Positions 33,224 through 41,412 of a stretch of DNA of 64,000 bases are shown piece by piece (position 1 is the first letter of the stretch; the number at the start of each line of letters is the position of its first letter). Where the stretch lies: assembly GCF_002803065.1 (NCBI RefSeq), contig NZ_NNBL01000039.1, forward strand, positions 1-64,000, in the 5' to 3' direction. The notes under the pieces are model-generated. The model saw only the letters and a list, made by a program, of their open reading frames with translations, did no database searches and was not told the origin of the DNA. The translations under genes were made by a program, and so were the position numbers. Origin of the DNA: Streptomyces sp. CB01635. Lineage in GTDB: Bacteria > Actinomycetota > Actinomycetes > Streptomycetales > Streptomycetaceae.

Positions 33224-34911
33224 CGCAGCGCGCTCCTCACCAGGCGTACGGCGTTCCGTACGCGCCCGTCCGAAGCAGTGGCCAGTCTGCGCGCCACCGG
33301 GTGCGTCACCCGGGCCGTGAGCCCCGCCGGCTCCCAGCGGATCTGGAGACGCCCGCCGCCCCGGCCCTCCGGCTCCAGCGTCACCCGGTGCGGGGCGGCC
33401 CCCGAGCGGTACCCGACACGCGCGGTGAGCGCGGGGAAGTCCAGCGGCGCGAGCAGCACCGAGGTGTTGCGCAGGCCGTGGTCCTGGAGCTGGAGCAACG
33501 GATGCCGCATGCCGTCGAAGCCGTGCACCGGGAGCGGGGCCGCCGCCAGGTCGAGCCGCACCCGGCCCTCGAAGACGCCGGGCCGCACCGGGTCGAGCCG
33601 CAGCCGCGTCGTCATACGGTGCCGCCCCGGCGCCACGACCAGCGAGGCGACGTGCGGGCCGACGGCGAGGCGCAGACCGGGATCGTACGTGCGCACCGAC
33701 AGGTCGACGCCGGCGCCGGGGCCGCGCTCGATCCGCGTGATCTCGTGCCGGAACTGGGCGCTGGGGAACGGACGCGAGTACAACTCCTGGTCGGACAGGT
33801 CGAGTTCGGCACGCGCCTCGTCCGACGACGGGACCACTGCCCCCCAGTAGACGGCACCGGACGCGTCCGTGGCAGTCTCGCGCGGGGCCACCACATGGCC
33901 GAGCCCGCGTGCCGCGAGCCGGGCGTCGGAGAGGCGGCCGTCGCGCACCAGTTGCAGGACGACCCGTTCGGGGCGCGGCAGCCGGGCGTACGCGCCCGGG
34001 GACAGCGTCGCCAGATACGGGTTCACGATCTCGGCGAACCCGGCCAGCCACGCGTAGTCCCGGTAGGGCAGATCGCCCGCGTACATCCGGAAGTCGTGCT
34101 TGAGGAACTTGTAGTCCTTGTCCTCGCGCACCCCCGTGTGGCCGCCCGACGCGAGGAAATCGTCGATGAGTTCCTGCACGTGGACGCGGTCGCGGACGTT
34201 GGTCAGCTTGTGCCGCTGGTTGGAGATCGACGCGGCGTCCGCCTCGACGAACGGCGCGATGTACCAGCGGTAGACCGGCTCGGGGATGACCGTGAAGGAC
34301 TTCGCGAGGCAGTACGCCTGCGCCGAGAACAGCTGGTCCTCGTAGTGGATGCCCTCGGGGAAGCGCAGCTGGTTGCGGTCGAGGAACTCCCGCTTGTACA
34401 TCTTGCTCGTCGACAAGTGCTCGAAGAACAGGCCGGGTTCGGCGTCGATCCCGTCGACCGTGCGGCGCTCCGAGACCAGATGCGGCATCCACGTCGACGT
34501 GCGGCCCGTGTCGACGCGGATCCGCTCGACCGCGCCCATCGCGAAGTCGATCTCCCGCTCCCGGTGCGCCGCGAGCAGCAACTCCACCGATTCCGGCGGG
34601 AGTTCGTCGTCGCTGTCGAGGAACATCAGATACGGGGCGCGGGCGATGTCGAGCGCGCGGTTGCGGGGCGCGCTGCACCCGCCGCTGTTCTCCGGCAGAC
34701 GCAGGTAGCGCACCCGAGGGTCCGCGGCGGCGAGGCGGCGCGCCACCTCGGGGGTGGCGTCCGTCGAGTGGTCGTCGCTGATGACGACCTCGATGTTGCC
34801 GTGCGTCTGGGCCAGGACCGAGGCGACGGCGCGCGGCAGCCGCCCGGCGTCGTTGTAGACGATGACGGTGACCGTGACGTCGGGCGTGATCGTTCTCGTG
34901 GGCGTGGTCAT
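33220..34911 (-). CDS. GT2 glycosyltransferase with C-terminal beta domain
   Basis: A 563-residue protein. The N-terminal GT2 domain has TVTVIVYNDAGRLPRAVASV, VVISDDHSTDATP and the DxD site FLDSDDELPP. A helical segment and a C-terminal beta-sandwich-like half follow (VRTYDPGLRLAVGPHVASLV; FEGRVRLDLAAAPLPVHGFD). It is a cytosolic enzyme, probably adding sugar to the wall polymer. ATG 34911 overlaps the stop of the polymerase gene upstream (ATGA). The closest relative in the window is the gene at 41413-43035, with the same domain order. Confidence 0.88.
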   Translation of the reverse strand: MTTPTRTITPDVTVTVIVYNDAGRLPRAVASVLAQTHGNIEVVISDDHSTDATPEVARRLAAADPRVRYLRLPENSGGCSAPRNRALDIARAPYLMFLDSDDELPPESVELLLAAHREREIDFAMGAVERIRVDTGRTSTWMPHLVSERRTVDGIDAEPGLFFEHLSTSKMYKREFLDRNQLRFPEGIHYEDQLFSAQAYCLAKSFTVIPEPVYRWYIAPFVEADAASISNQRHKLTNVRDRVHVQELIDDFLASGGHTGVREDKDYKFLKHDFRMYAGDLPYRDYAWLAGFAEIVNPYLATLSPGAYARLPRPERVVLQLVRDGRLSDARLAARGLGHVVAPRETATDASGAVYWGAVVPSSDEARAELDLSDQELYSRPFPSAQFRHEITRIERGPGAGVDLSVRTYDPGLRLAVGPHVASLVVAPGRHRMTTRLRLDPVRPGVFEGRVRLDLAAAPLPVHGFDGMRHPLLQLQDHGLRNTSVLLAPLDFPALTARVGYRSGAAPHRVTLEPEGRGGGRLQIRWEPAGLTARVTHPVARRLATASDGRVRNAVRLVRSALR

Positions 34912-37118
34912 CGGTGGGCCGCCTCCTCGGGGGTGGGCGCGGGGATGCGCTCGTCGACGGGGACCACCGGGGGCAGCGCCGCCTCGCTCTCGCCGAGGAA
35001 GACCCGGCGTACGAGCCGCTCGGCGGCGTGACCGTCGTCGAACTCGCAGAACCGGCGCCGGAACGCGGCCCGCGCCTTCCCCGACGCCTCGTCGCGCCAC
35101 GCGCCCGAGGCGAGGATGTCCGTCAGCTCGTCCTGCGTACGGGCGACGGGCCCGGGCGCCTCGGCGATCAGGTCGAAGTAGACCCCGCGGGTCTTCGCGT
35201 ACATCTCCCAGTCGTCCGCGTAGATCACGATCGGGCGGTCCAGATTGGCGTAGTCGAACATGATCGACGAGTAGTCCGTGACCAGGGCGTCCGCGGCGAG
35301 GCAGAGCTCCTCGACCGGGTCGTACGTGGACACGTCGATGACCCGCCCGCTGCGGCGCAGGTCCGCGAGAGGCGAGCCCGCCCCGCCGTAGAAGTAGTGG
35401 CCGCGCACGAGGAGGACGGTGTCGTCGCCGAGCCGGTCGGCGAGCGTGGCGAGGTCCAGGCGCGGGGTCCAGGAGCCCTCGTAGTCGCGGTGCGTCGGCG
35501 CGTACAGGACGGCCCGCCGGCCCGGCGCGATGCCGAGGCGGTCGCGGACGGCGCGGATGTCGGCGGCCGTCGCGCTGTAGAAGACGTCGTTGCGCGGATA
35601 GCCGTACTCCAGCGGGACGTAGTGCGTGGGGTAGGCGCGCTCCCAGATCCGCGTGGAGTGGCTGTTCGACGTGACGCTGTAGTCCCACTTGTCGACGCGG
35701 GCCAGGAGCTGGGGGAAGTTGAGGCCCTTGGACGCGGTCGGGTACTCGATCTGGTCGAGGCCCATGCGCTTGAGGGGCGTGCCGTGGTGGGTCATGACGT
35801 GGACGGCTTCGGGGCGCTTGACCACGGCGTTCGCGAAGTTGACGTTGTTGACGAGGTACTTGGCACGGGCCAGGACCTCCCAGTAGCGGCGGGAGCCGGG
35901 CACGACGTGGTCGGTGCCGGGCGGCAGGAGCGGCGCGTCGGCCGCGCGGACCACCCACACCTGGTGGACGCGCGGCGCGAGTTCGGCGAGCTTCGCGGCG
36001 ATCGCGCCCGGATTGCAGGCGACCCCGCGGTCCCAGTACGCGGAGAACACGGCCAGCTCCGGGTCCACGGGCCGGCGCAGCTCCCGCCGGTAGCGGTGGT
36101 CGCGGACCTTCGCGCCGATCCGCCGCTTGCGCTCCCGGGCCGCGGACTTCAGGGCGCGCCGCTTGTGGTTGACGCTCTGGAAGGCGCGGTACCGGGAGTA
36201 CGCGTCCTCTTCGAGCAGGCGGCGCCGGATGCCTTCGAGCCCCGCGGGCCTGCGGTAGCCCTCCGGCCGCCACGCGACGGCCGCGCGCGAGGCCCGGCGG
36301 AAGAACTCGCGGCCCACCGGCTCCGGCATCCCGGCGCGGGCCACGATCCGCATGCACTCGGTCGCCATCACGTCGTAGAGGACCGCGCGGGGACCGGTCG
36401 GCGTGCCGCGGCCGGCCATCAGGCGCTGGAGGTCCTCGTAAAGGCCGACGGTCGCGTAGTGCTGCTCCGGGGTGAGCGGCGGCAGGCTCGTGGGGCGCAG
36501 CCTGCGCTCGTCGAGGACCACGTGCTGGAGCGCGGTGACGCGGTCGGCGAGGACGAGGGCGGCGCGGGCCGCGAACCGCTCGTCGGTGGCGGCCAGTTGG
36601 TCGCGGTGGTCCCGCCAGAACGCGGCGCGCAGGGCACGGTTCCCGAGCAGCGGGGTGATCCGCAGCAGGTCGGGGCAGTCCGCGAGGGGCAGATCGCGGC
36701 CGCCCGCCCTGGCGAGCAGACGGGCGTCGGGGCCCGGGAGGCCGGAGGTGCGCCAGTTCGAGTGCACATGGTCCGTGAGGACGACGTCCACGCGGTCGGC
36801 GCTGTCCGGGAGGCCGGCGACCCGGTCCCGCAGCGCCCGCAGCGCGCCCGGGGGCACGCGGTCCTTGGCGTGCACGAACAGCAGCCACTCGCCCGAGGCC
36901 CGCTCGCCGCCGGCGGCGCGGGCCTCCTCGTCGGAAGTGTCGCCGGGCAGGGCCAGAACGGTGACGCTGCCCGGCACGTCGGCGGTCGGCGCCGGATCGT
37001 CCACGGCGGCGACGACGAGTTCCGCCCCCTCGGGCAACTGGCCCGTCACGCTGTCCAGGCAGTCGGCGAGATGCCCCTGCACGTCCCGGCCGTACACGAT
37101 GACGCTGAGTTCCTGCAC
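34908..37118 (-). CDS. TagF-like polymerase with degenerate GT2 domain
   Basis: A 736-residue two-domain protein. The N-terminal GT2-like domain (1-330) starts LSVIVYGRDVQGHLADCLDS, but where GT2 enzymes have DxD it reads FVHAKDRVPPG, so sugar transfer by this domain is doubtful. The C-terminal CDP-glycerol glycerophosphotransferase domain (about 350-710) has THHGTPLKRMG, LEYGYPRNDVF, YAPTHRDYEGSW and VTDYSSIMFDYANLDRP, the TagF/TarF pattern. It should polymerise or prime a phosphodiester-linked wall polymer. GTG start with a GGAGGAGAAGGGA upstream; the AT-rich 37150-37190 segment probably carries the promoter. Confidence 0.9.
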   Translation of the reverse strand: MQELSVIVYGRDVQGHLADCLDSVTGQLPEGAELVVAAVDDPAPTADVPGSVTVLALPGDTSDEEARAAGGERASGEWLLFVHAKDRVPPGALRALRDRVAGLPDSADRVDVVLTDHVHSNWRTSGLPGPDARLLARAGGRDLPLADCPDLLRITPLLGNRALRAAFWRDHRDQLAATDERFAARAALVLADRVTALQHVVLDERRLRPTSLPPLTPEQHYATVGLYEDLQRLMAGRGTPTGPRAVLYDVMATECMRIVARAGMPEPVGREFFRRASRAAVAWRPEGYRRPAGLEGIRRRLLEEDAYSRYRAFQSVNHKRRALKSAARERKRRIGAKVRDHRYRRELRRPVDPELAVFSAYWDRGVACNPGAIAAKLAELAPRVHQVWVVRAADAPLLPPGTDHVVPGSRRYWEVLARAKYLVNNVNFANAVVKRPEAVHVMTHHGTPLKRMGLDQIEYPTASKGLNFPQLLARVDKWDYSVTSNSHSTRIWERAYPTHYVPLEYGYPRNDVFYSATAADIRAVRDRLGIAPGRRAVLYAPTHRDYEGSWTPRLDLATLADRLGDDTVLLVRGHYFYGGAGSPLADLRRSGRVIDVSTYDPVEELCLAADALVTDYSSIMFDYANLDRPIVIYADDWEMYAKTRGVYFDLIAEAPGPVARTQDELTDILASGAWRDEASGKARAAFRRRFCEFDDGHAAERLVRRVFLGESEAALPPVVPVDERIPAPTPEEAAHR

Positions 37119-37203
37119 GGTCTCCGTCCCTTCTCCTCCTGGCGCCCCATAGTGTCACCAATCAGATAAAAGGGATAAAGGGAGTGGGCCGCCCGCATCG
37201 GCC

Positions 37204-38040
37204 TCAGGCGGAAACGGCGACCTTGGCCTTCTTCGGTTCCGGCTTGCCGTCGTTCGGATTGGTGAACGCCTCGTACGCCTTGAGGACCTCGTCCGTCGGG
37301 CCGTCCATCCGCAGCTCGCCGCGCTCCAGCCACAGCACCCGGTCGCAGGTGTCGCGGATCGACTTGTTGTTGTGACTGACGAGGAAGACCGTGCCGGCCT
37401 CCTTGCGCAGCTCGCGGATGCGGGACTCCGAGCGCTTCTGGAAGGACCGGTCGCCGGTGGCCAGGGCCTCGTCGATCAGCAGCACGTCGTGGTCCTTGGC
37501 GGCGGCGATGGAGAACCGGAGCCGGGCGGCCATGCCGGAGGAGTACGTCCGCATGGGCAGCGTGATGAAGTCGCCCTTCTCGTTGATGCCGGAGAAGCCG
37601 ACGATGTCGTCGTAGCGCTCGCGCACCTCCTCGCGGCTCATGCCCATGGCGAGGCCGCCGAGATGGACGTTGCGCTCGCCCGTGAGGTCGTTCATCAGCG
37701 CCGCGTTCACGCCGAGCAGGGACGGCTGGCCATGCGTGAAGATCCGGCCGTTCTCCGTCGGCAGCAGCCCCGCCACCGCCTTGAGCAGCGTCGACTTGCC
37801 CGACCCGTTCGTGCCGATCAGGCCGATCGCCTCGCCCTTGTAGGCGGTGAACGACACCTTCTTCACCGCGTGCACCTTGCGCACGCCGGCCCGCGCCTCG
37901 GCCTTCTTCCGCCCGCCGATGATGCGGCCGAGCGCGGCGGTCGCGGTGCCGCGGCCCGCGCCCGTGCCGTTCACGCGGTAGACGATGTCGACGTCGTCGA
38001 CGATGACGGTGGGGATCCGCTCCCCAAAGGTGTCAGCCAC
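37204..38040 (-). CDS. TagH/Wzt-like polysaccharide ABC exporter ATPase
   Basis: A 278-residue ATPase with Walker A GTNGSGKST (76-84), signature YSSGM (166-170) and Walker B VLLIDE (186-191). The RTYSSGMAARLRFSIA form is typical of TagH and Wzt exporters of teichoic acid or O-antigen. There is no long C-terminal carbohydrate-recognition domain. Its GTG start overlaps the permease stop by 8 nt, so the two make one exporter for the polymer from the neighbouring TagF-like enzymes. Confidence 0.93.
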   Translation of the reverse strand: MADTFGERIPTVIVDDVDIVYRVNGTGAGRGTATAALGRIIGGRKKAEARAGVRKVHAVKKVSFTAYKGEAIGLIGTNGSGKSTLLKAVAGLLPTENGRIFTHGQPSLLGVNAALMNDLTGERNVHLGGLAMGMSREEVRERYDDIVGFSGINEKGDFITLPMRTYSSGMAARLRFSIAAAKDHDVLLIDEALATGDRSFQKRSESRIRELRKEAGTVFLVSHNNKSIRDTCDRVLWLERGELRMDGPTDEVLKAYEAFTNPNDGKPEPKKAKVAVSA

Positions 38041-38950
38041 GGCCGTACGTCTCCTCTGCCTTCCAGAAGTAGATGAACCCGCCGACGCCCGCGAGCAGCG
38101 CCCACCCGGCCGCGATCGCCCATACGTGGGGCGGCAGCTGACCGCGGTGGAAGCTGTCGATCAGGGCGAAGCGCATCAGGTCGATGTAGACGGCGGCCGG
38201 GTTCGCGGACAGCAGTACGTGCACGACGTGCGGCAGGTGCTGGTTCTTGAGCACCTTGTCGATGCTCCACATCACGCCGGACGTGTACATCCACGTGCGC
38301 AGCAGGAACGGCATCAGCTGCGCTATGTCCGGCGTCCGCGCGCCCATCCTCGCCATCACGAGGGCCACGCCGGTGTTGAAGACGAACTGCAGCAGCAGGA
38401 CCGGCAGGACCAGGAACCACGAGAGGGCCGGCGGAACGCCGAAGCAGAGCAGGATCACCACCAGCGCGCACATCGAGAACAGCAGCTGCTGGAGCTGCTG
38501 GAGCGCGAACGACACCGGCAGCGCGGCGCGCGGGAAGTGCAGCGCCCGTACGAGACCGAGGTTGCCGGAGATCGCGCGGGTGCCCGCCATGATCGAGCTC
38601 TGCGTGAACGTCCACACGAACACGCCGGTGACCAGGAACGGCACGTAGTCCGGCACGTTGTGCTTCGTGTCCATCAGCACGCCGAAGATGAAGTAGTAGA
38701 CCGCCGCGTTCAGGAGCGGGGTCGCCACCTGCCACACCTGGCCGAGCTTCGCCTGGCTGTACTGCGCCGTGAGCTTGGCCGTCGCGAACGCGGTGATGAA
38801 GTGGCGCCGCTGCCAGAGCTGGCCCACATATTCCGTGAGGGTCGGGCGCGCGCCGCTGACCGAGAGGCCGTACCGCGCGGCCAGCTGCGCGGGATCTTCC
38901 GCCGGGGCGGTGACCGCCGGCGGGGGAGGTGTGTCGACTGCCTGACTCAC
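38033..38950 (-). CDS. TagG-like polysaccharide ABC exporter permease
   Basis: A 305-residue ABC-2 type permease with six membrane helices. The cytosolic N-terminus carries RHFITAFATAKLTAQYSQAK and KLGQVWQVATPLLNAAVYYF, the hallmark of TagG/Wzm permeases. It pairs with the ATPase downstream. The upstream gap to the divergent TetR gene holds two matching operator candidates, which suggests that export is repressible. Confidence 0.93.
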   Translation of the reverse strand: MSQAVDTPPPPAVTAPAEDPAQLAARYGLSVSGARPTLTEYVGQLWQRRHFITAFATAKLTAQYSQAKLGQVWQVATPLLNAAVYYFIFGVLMDTKHNVPDYVPFLVTGVFVWTFTQSSIMAGTRAISGNLGLVRALHFPRAALPVSFALQQLQQLLFSMCALVVILLCFGVPPALSWFLVLPVLLLQFVFNTGVALVMARMGARTPDIAQLMPFLLRTWMYTSGVMWSIDKVLKNQHLPHVVHVLLSANPAAVYIDLMRFALIDSFHRGQLPPHVWAIAAGWALLAGVGGFIYFWKAEETYGRG

Positions 38951-38979
38951 ATCCGCTGCTTTCGCTCAAAGGGTCGGAG

Positions 38980-39005
38980 ACGTCGGAACGGGCCCGTATC
39001 GTCGT
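38980..39005. promoter_or_regulatory. Candidate TetR operator, copy 1
   Basis: ACGTCGGAACG-N4-CGTATCGTCGT, an 8-of-11 inverted repeat. It lies in a 32-bp direct repeat (38979-39010) that recurs at 39027-39058 with 5 differences. Its left end is 30 bp upstream of the exporter permease start. Confidence 0.6.
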
Positions 39006-39027
39006 GACGCGAGCGTAGGGCGTCGCG

Positions 39028-39053
39028 ACGTCGGAACGCAACCGTTTCGTCGT
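39028..39053. promoter_or_regulatory. Candidate TetR operator, copy 2
   Basis: ACGTCGGAACG-N4-CGTTTCGTCGT, a 9-of-11 inverted repeat, 48 bp from copy 1 and 20 bp before the tetR start. The better of the two; its place fits autorepression. Confidence 0.6.
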
Positions 39054-39073
39054 AACGCCGTAAGCTGTTCACC

Positions 39074-39733
39074 ATGACGACCAACGCCGACTCCTCCCCC
39101 GAGCTCTCGGCTTCGCTCGAGCAGGGGGGACCCCCATCGCCGGCGCGTCGCCGGGCCCCCGCAGGGGCAGCCGTCCTCCGTGAGGATGTGACCGACGCCA
39201 TCCGGGCAGCCGTCTTCGAAGAGCTCGCCGCCGTGGGCTATGCCCGTATGTCCATCGAGGGGATCGCGCGCCGCGCGGGCGTCGGCAAGACGGCCGTCTA
39301 CCGCCGCTGGCGCTCCAAGCTGCACCTGGTCCTGGACCTGGTCTCCGCCATAGCGGTACAGGGCCTGCCGGCCCCGGACACGGGTTCCCTGGAGGGCGAC
39401 CTGCGCCTCCTGTACGAGGTGACGTCCCGCGCCCTGAGGCATCCGGTCGCCGGCCAGATCATTCCCGACCTCCAGGCCGAGGCCGCCCGCAACCCGGAAA
39501 TCGCCGAGGCCATGCAGAAGGCACTGCGCGAGGGGCAGCACGGGGTGGCGAACGGCATCGTGCGCAGCGCCGCCGCGCGCGGGGAGGTCAGGGCTGACCT
39601 CGACGAGGACCTCGCCCTCGACCTGATCTCGGGCCCGCTGTACTGGCGCGCGGTGGTGGTGCGCACGCCGTTGCCCAAGGGGTACCTGGGGAAACTGGCT
39701 TCGGCTACGGCGGCGGGGTTGAGGGCGCTGTAG
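39074..39733 (+). CDS. TetR-family repressor
   Basis: A 219-residue protein. The N-terminal ~35 residues are Pro/Ala/Ser-rich; the helix-turn-helix is SIEGIARRAGVGKTAVYRRW (about 61-80); the rest is a TetR C-terminal dimer/ligand domain (AefR/AcrR-like ILDLLQAEAARNPEIAE type). It is divergent from the TagGH exporter and is the obvious candidate to bind the two 26-bp repeats between them. Ligand unknown; a lipid-linked intermediate or cell-envelope drug is conceivable. Confidence 0.9.
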   Translation: MTTNADSSPELSASLEQGGPPSPARRRAPAGAAVLREDVTDAIRAAVFEELAAVGYARMSIEGIARRAGVGKTAVYRRWRSKLHLVLDLVSAIAVQGLPAPDTGSLEGDLRLLYEVTSRALRHPVAGQIIPDLQAEAARNPEIAEAMQKALREGQHGVANGIVRSAAARGEVRADLDEDLALDLISGPLYWRAVVVRTPLPKGYLGKLASATAAGLRAL

Positions 39734-39893
39734 TTGCCCGCTGACATCAGCCGCGGCGGCGCCCTGGCCACAGCAGATGCCTGGTTCGGATCACCTGTCC
39801 GGGTCACGTCCGGACGTCCCCCGCGCGCGAGACGCTCGGTGGGGGTAGGTCGTTTCGCGCAAGGCGACCCTGGGATCCATGAGGAGATCAGCT

Positions 39894-40178
39894 ATGTACG
39901 CAGTGATTCGGCGTTACGAAGGAGTGACTGACTCTGCCGAGGCAGGACGCCGAGTGGACGAGGGATTCGTGCCTCTCCTCCGCCGGGCCCCCGGTTTCGT
40001 GGCCTACTACTGGGTGGACGCCGGGGACGGAGTGATGGTCTCCACCAGCGTCTTCGAAGACCGATCCGGGGCCGAAGAGTCGATCGACCGGGCGGCGGAC
40101 TTCGTACGGGACAACCTCTCGTCGCTGCTCCCCAACCGTCCTCAGGTCACGGCCGGCCCGGTTGTGGCTGCTGGGTAG
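39894..40178 (+). CDS. Small ABM-like (antibiotic biosynthesis monooxygenase) protein
   Basis: A 94-residue ferredoxin-like-fold protein starting MYAVIRRYEGVTDSAEAGRR, with APGFVAYYWVDAGDGVMVS and SVFEDRSGAEES. This pattern is common in ABM-like or stress-responsive dimeric alpha-beta barrel proteins. GAGGAG lies 8 nt before the ATG at 39894; the ATG at 39879 overlaps this RBS and is less likely. No cofactor site is visible. It is 160 bp after tetR and could be cotranscribed. Confidence 0.75.
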   Translation: MYAVIRRYEGVTDSAEAGRRVDEGFVPLLRRAPGFVAYYWVDAGDGVMVSTSVFEDRSGAEESIDRAADFVRDNLSSLLPNRPQVTAGPVVAAG

Positions 40179-40285
40179 CAACCTGCGACGTCACGGAACT
40201 CCGGCCGGAGCCTTGAAAATCCCGGCTCGACCAGGCCCCGGCGGCCGAGACGAACGGAAAACTGCATTTGTGTAGGAGGCGGAGG

Positions 40286-40384
40286 GAGCCGGAACCCGGT
40301 CTGCGGCTGGTTCAGGCCGTGACCACGCTGAACGCCGGGCAGATCCCCGGCTTCATGGGCCCGCGCCGAACGGGACTCACCTAA
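40286..40384 (+). pseudogene. Possible 3' remnant of an unknown gene
   Basis: A coding-like frame of 32 codons reads EPEPGLRLVQAVTTLNAGQI, then PGFMGPRRTGLT and a TAA at 40382. It has no start of its own and its end overlaps the galE 3' end by 8 bp. Its codon usage is normal for the genome. I do not recognise the family. It may be the tail of a deleted gene, or chance. Confidence 0.25.
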
Positions 40385-41357
40385 CGGCGGTCCCGTGCAC
40401 CCGGACCCAGCCCTGCCACGCCGACTCGACCATCTCGCGTACGTCGCGCTTCGCCGTCCAGCCGAGCTCCGTCGCGATGCGGTCCGCGGAGGCGACGACG
40501 CGGGCCGGGTCGCCGGGGCGGCGCGGGGTGACGACGGGGTCGGTGCCGTGGCCCGTCGTCGCGTTGATCAGCTCGACCATCTCCAGGACCGAGACGCCTT
40601 CGCCGCGGCCGATGTTGAGGGTGAGGTCCGTGCCGGGGGCCTCGCCGGAGAGGCGGCGGGCGGCGGCCACGTGGGCCTCGGCGAGGTCGACGACATGGAT
40701 GTAGTCGCGTACGCAGGTCCCGTCCGGTGTCGGGTAGTCCGCGCCGAAGATCCGCGGGGCCTCGCCGTCGGTGAGCCTCTCGAAGACCATCGGTACGAGG
40801 TTGAAGACGCCGGTGTCGGCCAGTTCGGGGGCGGCCGCCCCCGCCACGTTGAAGTAGCGCAGGGAGGCCGTGGCGAGGCCGTGCGCCCGGCCCGTCGCGC
40901 GGACCAGCCACTCGCCGGCGAGCTTCGTCTCGCCGTACGGGCTCATCGGCAGGCACGGGGTGTCCTCGGTGACGAGGTCGACGTCGGGCATGCCGTACAC
41001 CGCGGCGGACGAGGAGAAGACGAAGGACGGGACGCCGCCCGCCGTGACCGCCGCCAGGAGGACGCGCAGGCCCTCGACGTTCTCGCGGTAGTAGTGCAGC
41101 GGCAGTTCCACCGACTCGCCGACCTGCTTCTTCGCGGCGAGGTGGACGACGCCGGTGATGCCGTGCCCGGCGATGGTGCGCGCCACGGCGTCCGCGTCCA
41201 GGGTCGAGGCGACTACGAGGGGTACGCCGTCCGGGACGCGCTCGGCGACGCCGGTGGACAGATCGTCGTAGACCACGGTCCGCTCGCCCGCCTCCTGCAT
41301 GGCGCGGACGACGTGCGCCCCGATGTATCCGGCACCGCCGGTGATCAGCCAGGTCAT
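40377..41357 (-). CDS. galE: UDP-glucose 4-epimerase
   Basis: A 326-residue extended short-chain dehydrogenase. NAD-binding GGAGYIG is at 7-13; the catalytic Ser is in FSSSAAVYG, and Tyr141/Lys145 in YGETK. RYFNVAGA and the C-terminal RRPGDPARVVASADRI complete the GalE pattern. It interconverts UDP-glucose and UDP-galactose, here most likely feeding galactose units to the surface polymer. It lies downstream of a GT2 gene on the same strand. Confidence 0.95.
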   Translation of the reverse strand: MTWLITGGAGYIGAHVVRAMQEAGERTVVYDDLSTGVAERVPDGVPLVVASTLDADAVARTIAGHGITGVVHLAAKKQVGESVELPLHYYRENVEGLRVLLAAVTAGGVPSFVFSSSAAVYGMPDVDLVTEDTPCLPMSPYGETKLAGEWLVRATGRAHGLATASLRYFNVAGAAAPELADTGVFNLVPMVFERLTDGEAPRIFGADYPTPDGTCVRDYIHVVDLAEAHVAAARRLSGEAPGTDLTLNIGRGEGVSVLEMVELINATTGHGTDPVVTPRRPGDPARVVASADRIATELGWTAKRDVREMVESAWQGWVRVHGTAVR

Positions 41358-41412
41358 GTCGGTACAGGGTCCCCTCGGTCGAGTCGGAAAGAACGTTCGC
41401 GTGCGGTCGGCC

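Noticed and set aside
31906..35031. 1041-codon plus-strand open frame across two opposing genes
   Set aside because: It crosses the convergent ends of two recognised genes in other frames and has no domain.
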